A DNA stretch of 64,000 bases, taken from contig BCJU01000001.1 of NCBI GenBank assembly GCA_001600355.1, positions 5,208,013-5,272,012 of the forward strand, read 5' to 3'. Each line of letters opens with the position of its first letter. Within the stretch, counting starts at the first letter, position 1. Below, piece after piece: positions 8,751-18,400 of the stretch. Made by a program: the position numbers and the translations under genes. This stretch comes from Meira nashicola (lineage: Eukaryota > Basidiomycota > Exobasidiomycetes > Exobasidiales > Brachybasidiaceae). The notes under the pieces are model-generated. The model made no database searches and was not told the origin of the DNA. It was given only the letters and a program-made list of their open reading frames with translations.

Positions 8751-9857
8751 TCAGCTTTCATTTTCGGCATTGTTACTGTTACCCAAGCTTGCCTTTCCAC
8801 GAATCTTTTTCCATAAACTACGTCTGCGAACTTTACCATTTTCTCTTGCACGTTGTAAACGATCACGAGCATCTTCTTTTCCTTGAATACGATCAGAAGG
8901 TACGTCAACGATATCGCTCGGGGTTGCATCTCCTGTTGTGGTATTTTGGGCACTTGTTGCACTTGTGCTTGCATTTCGTTGAGTATCCAAAGATGCATCG
9001 CCTGTACGTTTTGCTTCATCATGAGAAGTTGAATCGACCAAGGTTTGTCCTTCAGAGCTAGGTACAGCAGCATGAGATGAAGTTTTGATCAGGGTAGACT
9101 CGTTTGATGATTGACCTTCAACTTCAGTCAAGTCGCTCGGTTGTGCTGTTTGAGATAAAGCGCCATAGTCTTTTTTTTTATTTGCTTGTGTCAATTCTTG
9201 AACGGATGTGGATCCTTGAATAGCTGGCGCAGCAGTATTGCTTTGAACGGGAGCAGGAGGTGGATTGACAAGAGAACGATGTGTACCCATAAATAAGACA
9301 AACAAGATCCATTCGATTGCACTTACGAGCAATTGTTCAGCAGCCAAAGAGCTTGAATTTAGTTGACTGATGATTCCGTAAATGCTAGTGTCCGGGTTGG
9401 AATTACGAATGGTATGCGTTTGGAAGAGTAAGTTCAAGATGGACAAATTGACCAACATTGAGATAATACAGATTGCAGAATAACCTATTGCTTGACCAGA
9501 GAAATCAATTGAAGTATCACCAGATCGAACGCGAGAGATACCTGCAGTTACGCTACGCCAAACGGTAAAGATTGCACTGCATCTTGCCAAACAAACGGCT
9601 AAAATGATGAACAATAAGCCTCTACGAGGAGTTTGTGCCTTTGACAAAGATGCAGCAGCATTTAATATTTTTGCTGAAGCACTCTTTCCACGAAGACGAT
9701 CTAAAAAGCTTACATCTGCACCAACTGATGACAAAACGGTTTGAATTGCTGAAGGCGTTTGATCAAAAGGTAAGATACCTAAATGAATAGTAGCAGTGAT
9801 TGTTGTAATCACGTCCAAAAGAGCCGCAGCGGGCATGAATTGAGATGGGAAACCCAT
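8751..9857 (-). CDS. Membrane protein of unknown function
   Basis: A 368-aa intronless frame. Hydrophobic segments lie near residues 10-30, 83-105, 128-150 and 180-200, so it probably has four or so transmembrane helices. The C-terminal 165 residues are polar and low-complexity (Ser/Thr/Gln/Asp) ending in an Arg/Lys-rich segment (RRRSLWKKIRGK). I recognise no family. It ends facing the zinc transporter and diverges from the DnaJ gene. The hydrophobic half and long uninterrupted frame make it a real gene; function unknown. Confidence 0.75.
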   Translation of the reverse strand: MGFPSQFMPAAALLDVITTITATIHLGILPFDQTPSAIQTVLSSVGADVSFLDRLRGKSASAKILNAAASLSKAQTPRRGLLFIILAVCLARCSAIFTVWRSVTAGISRVRSGDTSIDFSGQAIGYSAICIISMLVNLSILNLLFQTHTIRNSNPDTSIYGIISQLNSSSLAAEQLLVSAIEWILFVLFMGTHRSLVNPPPAPVQSNTAAPAIQGSTSVQELTQANKKKDYGALSQTAQPSDLTEVEGQSSNESTLIKTSSHAAVPSSEGQTLVDSTSHDEAKRTGDASLDTQRNASTSATSAQNTTTGDATPSDIVDVPSDRIQGKEDARDRLQRARENGKVRRRSLWKKIRGKASLGNSNNAENES

Positions 9858-10382
9858 GTTGAGTTAAAAAGAAAAGCGAAAAAAATGAGAAGAGCAAAGA
9901 CTAAGAGAGATGGATGGCTGCGAGAAAGAAAAGTGTTGCACTGCTTGCGGATAATTAAGAATAAAAAAAAGATTACGTCGATAAAGTTCATCTTCTCTGG
10001 CGAAAAGCCTGCATGCCATAAGCTGATGATCCGTTTGAATCGCGTCTTTACGATTTTAAAGACGCGAGATTGAGTCCACGCTAAGAAAAGATAGACACAC
10101 GAAATGGATGGCTGATTTCTTAAAAAGATTTACTGTATCCAAATTAAGGGCCAAGTATAGGTAGCAGCGCGACACAAGGCGTGCAATGTTGCATACGCCG
10201 CCCTTATCTTTCGAGCTTGGTTTGTACGGCGCCGTGCTGTGCTGTGCCTGTAACACGATGTGACAGGCTGTATAAGTTTAAATTTTCATACTTTGGTCCG
10301 TGCGGAATCGAGCTATGTATGATCTAATTCAGATCACAGCATCTTAATCTTTCGCTTAATACCACCATTGACAATTTAAATT
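9858..10382. promoter_or_regulatory. Divergent promoter region between the membrane protein and DnaJ genes
   Basis: 525 bp shared upstream region. It holds an 11-bp-arm palindrome (10040-10067) and a GGCGCC palindrome at 10228-10233. No further gene seen. Confidence 0.5.
10040..10067. repeat. Perfect inverted repeat, 11-bp arms
   Basis: TCGCGTCTTTA (10040-10050), a six-base loop CGATTT, and the exact reverse complement TAAAGACGCGA (10057-10067). Placed in a divergent promoter, it may be a dimeric factor site or a cruciform-prone sequence. It is not followed by a T-run. Confidence 0.7.
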
Positions 10383-11321
10383 ATGGCATCTACAACAATT
10401 ACAGAATCACTCTATGTGATTTTAGGTGTAAAAGAAGATGCAAGTACACAAGAGATAAAGCAAGCATACAAGAAAGCAGCATTAAGAACACATCCTGATA
10501 GAGCAATACCAGAGAAAAAACAAGAAGCGGAAACGAATTTTAAACGAGTGGCAGAAGCTTATGAAATTTTATCTAAACCTGAGAGTAGACATAGATATGA
10601 TATGTTTGGTACGCCAGGATCGCCTCCTCCTTCACGTTCAACTTCTACATATACAGATCCATCAAATACATTCTTCGGCACTTCTCCCGATTCGAAACCT
10701 TTTTCTTTTCAATGGGAATCTTCACATGATTCAGCTAGACGTGCACAAGCTCAAAGAGGTAATGGATTCCGTCGTCCGTTTGGTATGGATCCTTTTGAAT
10801 TATTCAATCAAATGTTTGAACAAGAACTTCATTCTCGTTCTGCAAGAAGTTTCTTTAACGATCATCAATCTCCATATGAGCAAAATTATCATGATGCCTT
10901 CTTTTCTACGCATAGGCCTATGATGCCAGATTTATTCGCCGGTTTTGGATCTTCAATGCATGATGATTTTAATACAAAGGTACCAATGAATAGACCTGCA
11001 CCTGGACCAATGGCAGGATTTAATTCTTTTGGTGGATCTCATTTGAGTTCTATGATGGGTTCAATGTCTTCAGGTATGGGAAGTTCAAGCAGTGGAGGAC
11101 ACTTTGTTAGTGAAAGTCGTCAAACACGTACTGTAAACGGACGTACTGAGACTGTGATTAGAAAGACGGATGGTCAAGGGAATGAAACAGTAGAAAGAAT
11201 CACACCTGAAGGAAGAAAGCTTATGGTCAATGGTGTCGATCAGCCAATGCTTCCTCAAGGCAATTCTATGAATGCAGGAATGCTTCCTCAACAGAATTCA
11301 CATGGCTGGCGACATTTTTGA
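10383..11321 (+). CDS. DnaJ (Hsp40) co-chaperone, class B-like
   Basis: 312 aa, intronless. The J domain occupies residues ~8-76: LYVILGVKEDAS, helix II basic residues, the HPD loop (THPDRA at about 38) and a final YDMFG. A Gly/Phe/Ser-rich middle follows, with FGMDPFELFNQMFEQEL as in DNAJB6-type proteins, then Met/Gly/Ser-rich sequence and a C-terminal segment with RTVNGRTETVIRKTD. There is no zinc-finger repeat. It should stimulate an Hsp70 ATPase, likely cytosolic or nuclear as no signal is seen. Its client is unknown. Confidence 0.92.
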   Translation: MASTTITESLYVILGVKEDASTQEIKQAYKKAALRTHPDRAIPEKKQEAETNFKRVAEAYEILSKPESRHRYDMFGTPGSPPPSRSTSTYTDPSNTFFGTSPDSKPFSFQWESSHDSARRAQAQRGNGFRRPFGMDPFELFNQMFEQELHSRSARSFFNDHQSPYEQNYHDAFFSTHRPMMPDLFAGFGSSMHDDFNTKVPMNRPAPGPMAGFNSFGGSHLSSMMGSMSSGMGSSSSGGHFVSESRQTRTVNGRTETVIRKTDGQGNETVERITPEGRKLMVNGVDQPMLPQGNSMNAGMLPQQNSHGWRHF

Positions 11322-11798
11322 AAGCGATATACTGATCTGATTTGTTTATATGCATGGTATTTAAGAAATGTACACCACTCAATATTGACCCCTGTGTATT
11401 ATAGTATTCCATTCCATATGAGTTTTACGATTCTTTAATGTGATTCTGTCTCCTGTAATTGTGTTTCGATCTGTGAAATACGTTCAAATATGCCCCTCAA
11501 TCGAAAGGCACACGACGCCCGACACGAGCGCCTCCTAAACAAAACTTTTCCCCAGAGTGTTGTTGTTGTTGATTTCCCACATGAAAAGGTACGGTACCGA
11601 ATAGATTAGGTAAATTCTAGAAAGGCTCTTTACGCGTAAGATTCGGGTACGCGTTTAATGCATGCAGGGTAATTAATGTTCATTTTTTGGAGGGAAAAAG
11701 TTGTTTCAACTGAGGACATTACTCCTTCTTTGAGAATATCATGAGATGTTTTAACCCATTACTCAAAGATGATAACGCAAAAATAAGATTCGATCGTC
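11322..11798. promoter_or_regulatory. Intergenic region with MluI boxes before the Artemis-like gene
   Basis: 477 bp between two plus-strand genes. The last 170 bp hold two ACGCGT sites (listed separately). Nothing else coding. Confidence 0.5.
11632..11654 (+). promoter_or_regulatory. Two ACGCGT (MCB-like) sites
   Basis: ACGCGT at 11632-11637 and 11649-11654, 167 and 150 bp before the ATG of the DNA-repair nuclease. In ascomycete yeasts ACGCGT is the MBF cell-cycle box of S-phase and repair genes. Function here is inferred. Confidence 0.45.
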
Positions 11799-14558
11799 AT
11801 GGCTCCCGAACATAGTGGATTTATAGAAGAATATCCACTTATAAGAGTGGATAAATTTACTGGAACGTTGAACAAATTACCTGATTGGATAAGTGATTTA
11901 GCAAGAGAAGATTTACCACCATTTTCAACGCATTTTTCACCTCCTCATATTCAATTACTTTCACATACACATACGGATCATTTAGTTGGATTATCATCCT
12001 TATCACAAAATAGTGCTCCGATTTATTGTTCAGAATTAACAAAGAGATTATTATTATCTTTAGAACGTAAAGAAGATCGAATTCGATTTGATGAAAACAA
12101 GATTTCGACACGTAAAAGACCTTATAGACATTTACGTAGAACGGAACAAGAATGTAAAACACTTTATGCTCAAACAGGCATTCAAACTTTAACTCCTTGG
12201 GATCTTTTAATTCCTTTACCTTTTGATACCCCAATTCAAATTCAATATAACGCAAAAATAAAGATTCGATTAACTTTATTACCTGCAAATCATATGCCTG
12301 GTAGTACAATGTTTTTAATAGAAGGTCCAAGAGGTGCAATTTTACATACAGGTGATTTACGTGCCGAACAAAACTTTGTACAAGATTTAATCGCAAAAAC
12401 TCACCTTGGTCGACTTTCAATTTTACCGAGTCCATTCTTGAATAGTTCGCCTAGCTGGCCGATGATGGTGAACATGACTTCCCCAAGTTTGAATGACTTC
12501 AAATCGGAATCTATGTCAAAACTTGAATCTGTTTATTTGGATACGGAAAGGATAATGGATAATCAAGAACCTCTTTTACGTTCAAAAGCGATTAATGATG
12601 TTTTACAAATCACAAAACTTTATCCAAAATCAACTTCTTTTCATATTGACCTTTGGACGTCAGGTTATGAACAATTTTGTATAGGTCTTTATAAAGCTTT
12701 TGCTGTTGACGGAGAAGATGGATTGATTCATATTGATCGCTATAAATCTGAATTGTTTCAGTTAATGGCAAATGGTGAAGAGGAATTCGCATCTTTGCCT
12801 GGAATAACTCATCAAGAAAAGGGAAAGTGCGGTCGATTTTGTATTTCGGATAATCCAAAGTGCATACAACGAAAAGACGTGATTCGCATTAAACCACATG
12901 AAAGTTTAAGCGCAGAAAATTGGAAAGAAAAGCGTCTAGAAATTATTACGCAAATCAAACAAGCAAGAAAAGGTAAAGCAGAATTTCCAATCGAAATACC
13001 ATTACCCATTCAACGTCATTCACCTTTACCGGAATTGTATAGGATGATTGAGTCATTGAAACCACGTCATTTGATAGCAAATACAGCCACGACTACTGCT
13101 CGATTCATTTCTGCACGAATCAGTGAGAATTTAGGATTAGGTGGATCTTGTGAAGCCGAAGAACGTCAAAGAAGATCCGCTCGAAAGACAACTGCCGATG
13201 ATGCTGAAGAGGATGAAAAATGGAAAGAATTGAGTAAAGTTTGGGAAAGTACAAATATTGATGATCCAACTTCAATTGAGTCAAGAAAGCAAACACAATC
13301 AGAAGCATTCTTTGATAGAGTTTCACGTTTTAGAACAACTTTATTCGGTCAAAAAAAGATGGAATCAGAAAGATTATTATTAGAATGTCTCGATGCAGCT
13401 AATGAAGATTTCTCCAGTGATCCTTTACCATCTGCTTCAGCTTCTGTTTTGTGCTCATCTTCCAATCGAGAAAATGTTCAACAAGATGCACTTACTTTGA
13501 GAAAGGCAAAGATATGGGAAGCTCCTGGAAAGTATGCTTCTACTAATGCATCTCCATTCATGACTGCTGCAATGCGTGAAGCAGGATGTTCTTCTACACC
13601 ACCAATTCAACAAACAACATTCAATCAAAACACTTCAAATGTTCCACTTCTAACTACTGAACTGGCATCTCGTTATTTAGCATATGCTGCCATGTATCTC
13701 GGATGGAAAATTCGCAATCCTTCTCGTTATCGACAAGAAATGGCATGGAGAGCGATAAGAAAAGTGAAACCAGTATTAGCCAAACAAACAGAAGAAGCTC
13801 TAGAAAAAGAACTTGGATGGGCAATTCCACCTTGGGATGAAGTTACGCTTTCAACAACTTCAATTCAACCAAATACAACTGCGCCTCAATTACCGGCTAC
13901 ACCTTCAACACCTTGTCCATTGCCATCACATCCAATTACTCAATCGATCTCACCTTTTGAATTAGGAAGAAGCGCAAAAGCACTTCAAAATCAATTAGCT
14001 CGCGAAGCTGAAAGTCAACAAAGTTTATTCAGCGACGATCTTGAATGTGAACAAATTGACCAAAGCAATAAAGCTCAGAGAGAGATTCAACTTGAACGTC
14101 TTGAAACACCTTCATGTGCTCAACGTAATCAAAAAGCAAAAAATCCAACTTACATCACTTTAGCACAACTTCGCGAAACTGTTCAATGTCTTAGAACAGG
14201 TAATGTCGTATCAGCTTATCGTATGAAAGGAAATCCTTCCTTTGATTCAATCATACATGAATGGCTTTCATCGCACCGTACTCTTACTAAGGCAAAGAGA
14301 GGCACCAGTAAAAGTGACAAAGTCTCAATAGACTGCGAAAGAATGCGTTGTCAATTAGATCTACTCGGTGTTGCGGCTAAAAGTCGACGAGCTCGAAAAT
14401 TACTTGAATGGGAAAATGCTGATTTGAGGAAGGCATATTTTGCCCTCAGAGCAATTTTCGAGAATCGATCCAATTCAAGTCTTTCATCGTGTACCTATGT
14501 TCCACATGAAAAGAGAGCAAAAATTGTTTTGCGCTACCTTGAACCTTACCTCACGTAA
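11799..14558 (+). CDS. Metallo-beta-lactamase/beta-CASP nuclease, Artemis/SNM1 (DCLRE1) family
   Basis: 919 aa, intronless. Metal motifs: SHTHTDHLVGL (HxHxDH, ~56-66), ANHMPGSTMFLIEG (~163, the third-motif His in the family A-x-H-x-P-G-S form) and LHTGDLR (~184). YLDTER (~246) fits beta-CASP motif A. DCLRE1 proteins trim DNA ends in interstrand crosslink repair or end joining; A-x-H-x-P-G-S-M-F-L separates them from CPSF73-type RNA nucleases. The C-terminal ~500 residues are long, polar and not recognised. Nearer Artemis or Pso2/SNM1A cannot be decided by eye. Two ACGCGT sites upstream would fit S-phase expression. Confidence 0.87.
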   Translation: MAPEHSGFIEEYPLIRVDKFTGTLNKLPDWISDLAREDLPPFSTHFSPPHIQLLSHTHTDHLVGLSSLSQNSAPIYCSELTKRLLLSLERKEDRIRFDENKISTRKRPYRHLRRTEQECKTLYAQTGIQTLTPWDLLIPLPFDTPIQIQYNAKIKIRLTLLPANHMPGSTMFLIEGPRGAILHTGDLRAEQNFVQDLIAKTHLGRLSILPSPFLNSSPSWPMMVNMTSPSLNDFKSESMSKLESVYLDTERIMDNQEPLLRSKAINDVLQITKLYPKSTSFHIDLWTSGYEQFCIGLYKAFAVDGEDGLIHIDRYKSELFQLMANGEEEFASLPGITHQEKGKCGRFCISDNPKCIQRKDVIRIKPHESLSAENWKEKRLEIITQIKQARKGKAEFPIEIPLPIQRHSPLPELYRMIESLKPRHLIANTATTTARFISARISENLGLGGSCEAEERQRRSARKTTADDAEEDEKWKELSKVWESTNIDDPTSIESRKQTQSEAFFDRVSRFRTTLFGQKKMESERLLLECLDAANEDFSSDPLPSASASVLCSSSNRENVQQDALTLRKAKIWEAPGKYASTNASPFMTAAMREAGCSSTPPIQQTTFNQNTSNVPLLTTELASRYLAYAAMYLGWKIRNPSRYRQEMAWRAIRKVKPVLAKQTEEALEKELGWAIPPWDEVTLSTTSIQPNTTAPQLPATPSTPCPLPSHPITQSISPFELGRSAKALQNQLAREAESQQSLFSDDLECEQIDQSNKAQREIQLERLETPSCAQRNQKAKNPTYITLAQLRETVQCLRTGNVVSAYRMKGNPSFDSIIHEWLSSHRTLTKAKRGTSKSDKVSIDCERMRCQLDLLGVAAKSRRARKLLEWENADLRKAYFALRAIFENRSNSSLSSCTYVPHEKRAKIVLRYLEPYLT

Positions 14559-14698
14559 TGTCACCATTCTCATTACTCTGTATACCATTTGCTCTATCTA
14601 GCACACGTCATTCATAATCATCATCTGTATTTTTACGCATTTATTTTGTGTATCATTCCTGTAGTATACAATGCAACCATTATGCTGAGTCTTTTCCA

Positions 14699-15190
14699 TT
14701 ACTCGCCAACAAACATTTCGGGAAAGTGTGGTTGAAGTTGAACACATTGTTCTACAAGGTTCATATCTGTTTTGTTAAGAAAAGTTATTTAAATCAGAAT
14801 TTATGCTTGAGATATTGATAATTTTCACTTTTCACTCACCTAGTTTATCACCCATATTAATAGAACGATATTCACGAATTCGTTCACCTTCATCATCAAC
14901 TTTACCAAAAATCATTGCAAAATTACCTTGAGGAATTACTTGAGCAGAATCAGTAGTAATCACTTCTACTGTTCCTTGATCGGATGTACGTAAAATGCAT
15001 GTATTTCCTGTGATCTATAGACGGGTAAAAAGCAAACCTTGATTAGAATCTATCCGAATTCACTTATGTTGTTGACCCTCATCTTGATCACTTTCTTACT
15101 CACCTTTTCAATCTTTCCAACAACTTGTACAGTTTTTGATTTATGTCCTTGCATGGACGAAGAATTGATAAGCGGTGTTGATTTTTCCAT
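14699..15190 (-). CDS. RPA3: Replication protein A small subunit (RPA14)
   Basis: Three short exons on the minus strand: 15190-15104, 15014-14840 and 14766-14699. Phases 0 and 1 join cleanly with GTGAGT donors, giving 109 aa, the usual size of RPA3. The protein has a single OB fold: VQVVGKIEKI, TCILRTSDQGTVEVI, QGNFAMIFGKVDDE, YRSINMGDKLDMNLVEQCVQL, ending FPEMFVGE. The FGKV strand and the final helix ending in ...LQPHFPEMF are family features. RPA3 trimerises with RPA1 and RPA2 to coat single-stranded DNA in replication and repair. An ACGCGT site lies 185 bp upstream. The gene is convergent with the Artemis-like nuclease. Confidence 0.88.
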
Positions 15191-15374
15191 TTTGATGAGT
15201 CAAATTGAATGAAGTATAGAGATGATAAAGTTGAGAAGATGAGTTGGAACATACTTTGCTGTTGTTCTTACTTTTTTTCCCTTCAAAGTCGCGCTCAGTT
15301 CGCGTAAATGAAGTGTTGGTTAATTTCTCCACTGTATATTATAAATGGGACAATCGCGTATTCTAAAATGCAAC

Positions 15375-15380
15375 ACGCGT
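15375..15380 (-). promoter_or_regulatory. ACGCGT (MCB-like) site before RPA3
   Basis: ACGCGT, 185 bp upstream of the RPA3 start, in the 295-bp gap that also holds the 3' end of the P5B ATPase transcript. An MCB role is inferred from the target gene. Confidence 0.4.
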
Positions 15381-15485
15381 CTTTTAAAAAATCACTCTGT
15401 ATCGCAGATGACATAATCTATGAATAAATTGCATGGTATCAGATGAGAGAATATATACGGAGCATAAATTTTGAGTTTAATTAGC

Positions 15486-18400
15486 TTAAGCTTGTCCATC
15501 ATTTTGCCATTCAGCAACAACGGCTTTATACATCTTTGATTCATGTTTCTTTGTACGTTCGCCTCTGCGTACTCTTCGAATAAATCTTTGTAACGCTTTA
15601 ATTGCAGATGTGAGCCAAGCAGTTGCAAATGCTTCGAATAATAGACATAAAGCCCAATTTACTGTCACAATAATCAAAAGTGCCCAATGGAATGACCTTG
15701 GCAATTCAACCAATTCTAAAACGTCAAAGATTGGTCCTGCTGGTACGAAAAGGAAATAAAGTGACAAAAGAGTCAAAGAAACCAAAGATAACATCAACAT
15801 CGGATTGGTGTACATCGGTTGACGATAAGGCGGTCCAACGCTAAAGGCGGCTGCAACGATCAAATATTGGAATGAAGATACCAAGAATAATGCAGAATTT
15901 TCCGGATTAGAAACGTTGAGTTCATCAGGATTGACCACAGGAGGTTCGTACCATGGTTGTGAGCGAGTATAGAAAAAGACAAACATTTGAATCAACGCAC
16001 AAATGATCACTTGACCCAACATTGATGTCAACACTTTTTTGCTCACCAAATTTGCAGTGGGCCTCTTGGGATGAATGTGCGGATAAGGAAGCGTGCGAGC
16101 CATGGCAACTGCTACCGGCAAAACACAGAACAGATCAACGTACAAAAATTGACCATCTGATAATGAACTTGCGAAACTGTAAAGCAATGAGATGCTGGTA
16201 AATTGAATGAGACTGTAAAGTGCCATATACTTGAAACAAGAAAACGAAGTAACCAATGCGGCCCTTCCTTCTTTGATCACTTCGATCACACAAGAGATAT
16301 CGGGAGATCTAGATGTGAAAGGAGCAGCAACCGAAGCTTCTGCTTCTGAAAGTGAAATACCAACATCAGCAGCCTTTAAAGCACCGCAATCATTTGCACC
16401 GTCACCGCACATTCCAACCGTATATCCGAGTGCTTGTAAACGTTCAACCAATTCATGCTTTTCATCCGGTGACATACGTGCAAACACAGTACCTTTGATT
16501 AACATTCTGCGCAAAGTTTCTACTGGCGCAAAATCGATCATCCATCTAAAAACATCACCAGTCAAGGCTAATTGATAATCTTGGAAGTCTAATTCTTCAA
16601 TATCCAAAACGTGTGGATCAATGTCGAGAGGCTTGAGCTTGTAATTGTCCAACTTAATCCTTTCATCATCGACGCTGGCCCATTCCAGTATAGCTTCGGG
16701 TGACTTTTGATTTCCTTGTACAAAAGTAGGCACAAATACATGAGCAGATTGGCCAACCATTCCACATTCACGTGCAACACTGATCGCTGTTCTTGGATTG
16801 TCACCTGTTGCCATTTTTGTAATGATACCTGCGCCCATGAGAGTTGCCATAGCAGGTCCAGTGCCTTCTTTGATCTTATTCTCAAAGATGATCAAACCGA
16901 GGAATTTCAATCCGCTTTCTGCTTGTTCTCTTCGCATACGTTGAGCTTTGATCCAGCTCATCCCAGGCATCGTTTTACCAGCACATGCTATAACACGATA
17001 GCCATGCTTGGTGTAATAGCTCAAAAGATCGTCGTAATCGCTAGGGAAAGAATCTTCATCACAAATGTCCGACATAACTTCAGGTGCTCCCTTTACAAAG
17101 ATCTCCATCGAATTAGACTTTAATTGTTTGGTAATCACGCTCATCCTGCGCAATTGTGAAACGAATTCAAACGTTCTCAAGACTCCCACTTCGAGGAAAT
17201 GGGCATGTTTACCTGGACGCATTGCATCATCAACATCAAACGCTTGGCCACCTGGAGGTCGAACAACAGTTTGGACAAGTGCAGGCGCACGTTCCGTTAA
17301 TCTGCTCTTGCCATCCTTTGCTGTTCCACTTTTAGTGGTTGCCTTTGCGCTTGCGTCTTTTCCTTCGTCGAGTGTCCATCCAGTGTATTCAAACATTTTC
17401 ACATCCAAAGGATCACCGATCACTTCGCCATCAACCACCTTGAGACTGTGACATGTAGCCAAGGCATGTAAGAGAGGCATCTTGCGAGAATCAGTCTCGC
17501 CTGCGCGTAGAGAGACAGGCATCTCATCAACAGATTCGTGCAGCTCACTGAACCGACTGGCCTTCTTGTCAACAGTACGACTACCCAAGACATCCAATCC
17601 ATCAGCAGTGAGCGTACCGGTTTTATCAAAGCAAAACACGTTCACCTTTCCTCCAATGTTGACACGATTTGGTGAAATACAGAATACACCTGCAGCACGT
17701 AAACGAGAGATTGCAAAAGATGTACCGATGCTCATTGTAGCAGGCAAAGCAGGCGGCACAACGACAGTAATAAGATCTAAAGCACGAACGAGAATCGTAT
17801 GCCAAGCAATACCCAATTTGACAAAGTTGAAACTGCTGAAAATGAAACCAACACCTGCAATTGATGCCAAAAATCCAATAAACCGGAATGAATCACGATA
17901 AAATTTGAATCCCATTGGCTTTGGGAACAACATGCTACGTACCAAAGCACCCTTTGTCGTATCGAATCCAGTGCGAACAACCATTGCTTTTGCTCCTGCT
18001 TGATAGCCACCTTCATCTTCAACCACTGTAGGTCGGATACGAATGATTCGCGTTCCAGCGAACAAGAAATGACGGGCCAAGTCGGGTGGAATTTGTGAAG
18101 AAGTTGAATGCAGCAAATTGATGCTGTCGTCGTTTAAGGGGATCTTGGAAACAGGAACCGATTCACCTGTCAACATGCTTTCATTAACAATCGCGTCTCC
18201 GCTTAACAAAACGCTATCAGCAGGGAACAAGAGCAAACCAGCTTCTGCAACATCATAAATATCACCAGGAACAAGGTCTGTGCTTTCTTTTGTTGTCCAT
18301 TTGCCTTCGCGTAAAACGTTTACATGACAGCTAAAGCGACTCATCTCTCGCATCCTTCGAACGGTATTACTTGTTTCGATCAAAGTAGTTATAATGCTGG

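Noticed and set aside
15141..15332. A 63-codon minus-strand frame over the RPA3 start
   Set aside because: The true RPA3 exon 1 lies here in another frame and joins two further exons into a full OB-fold protein.
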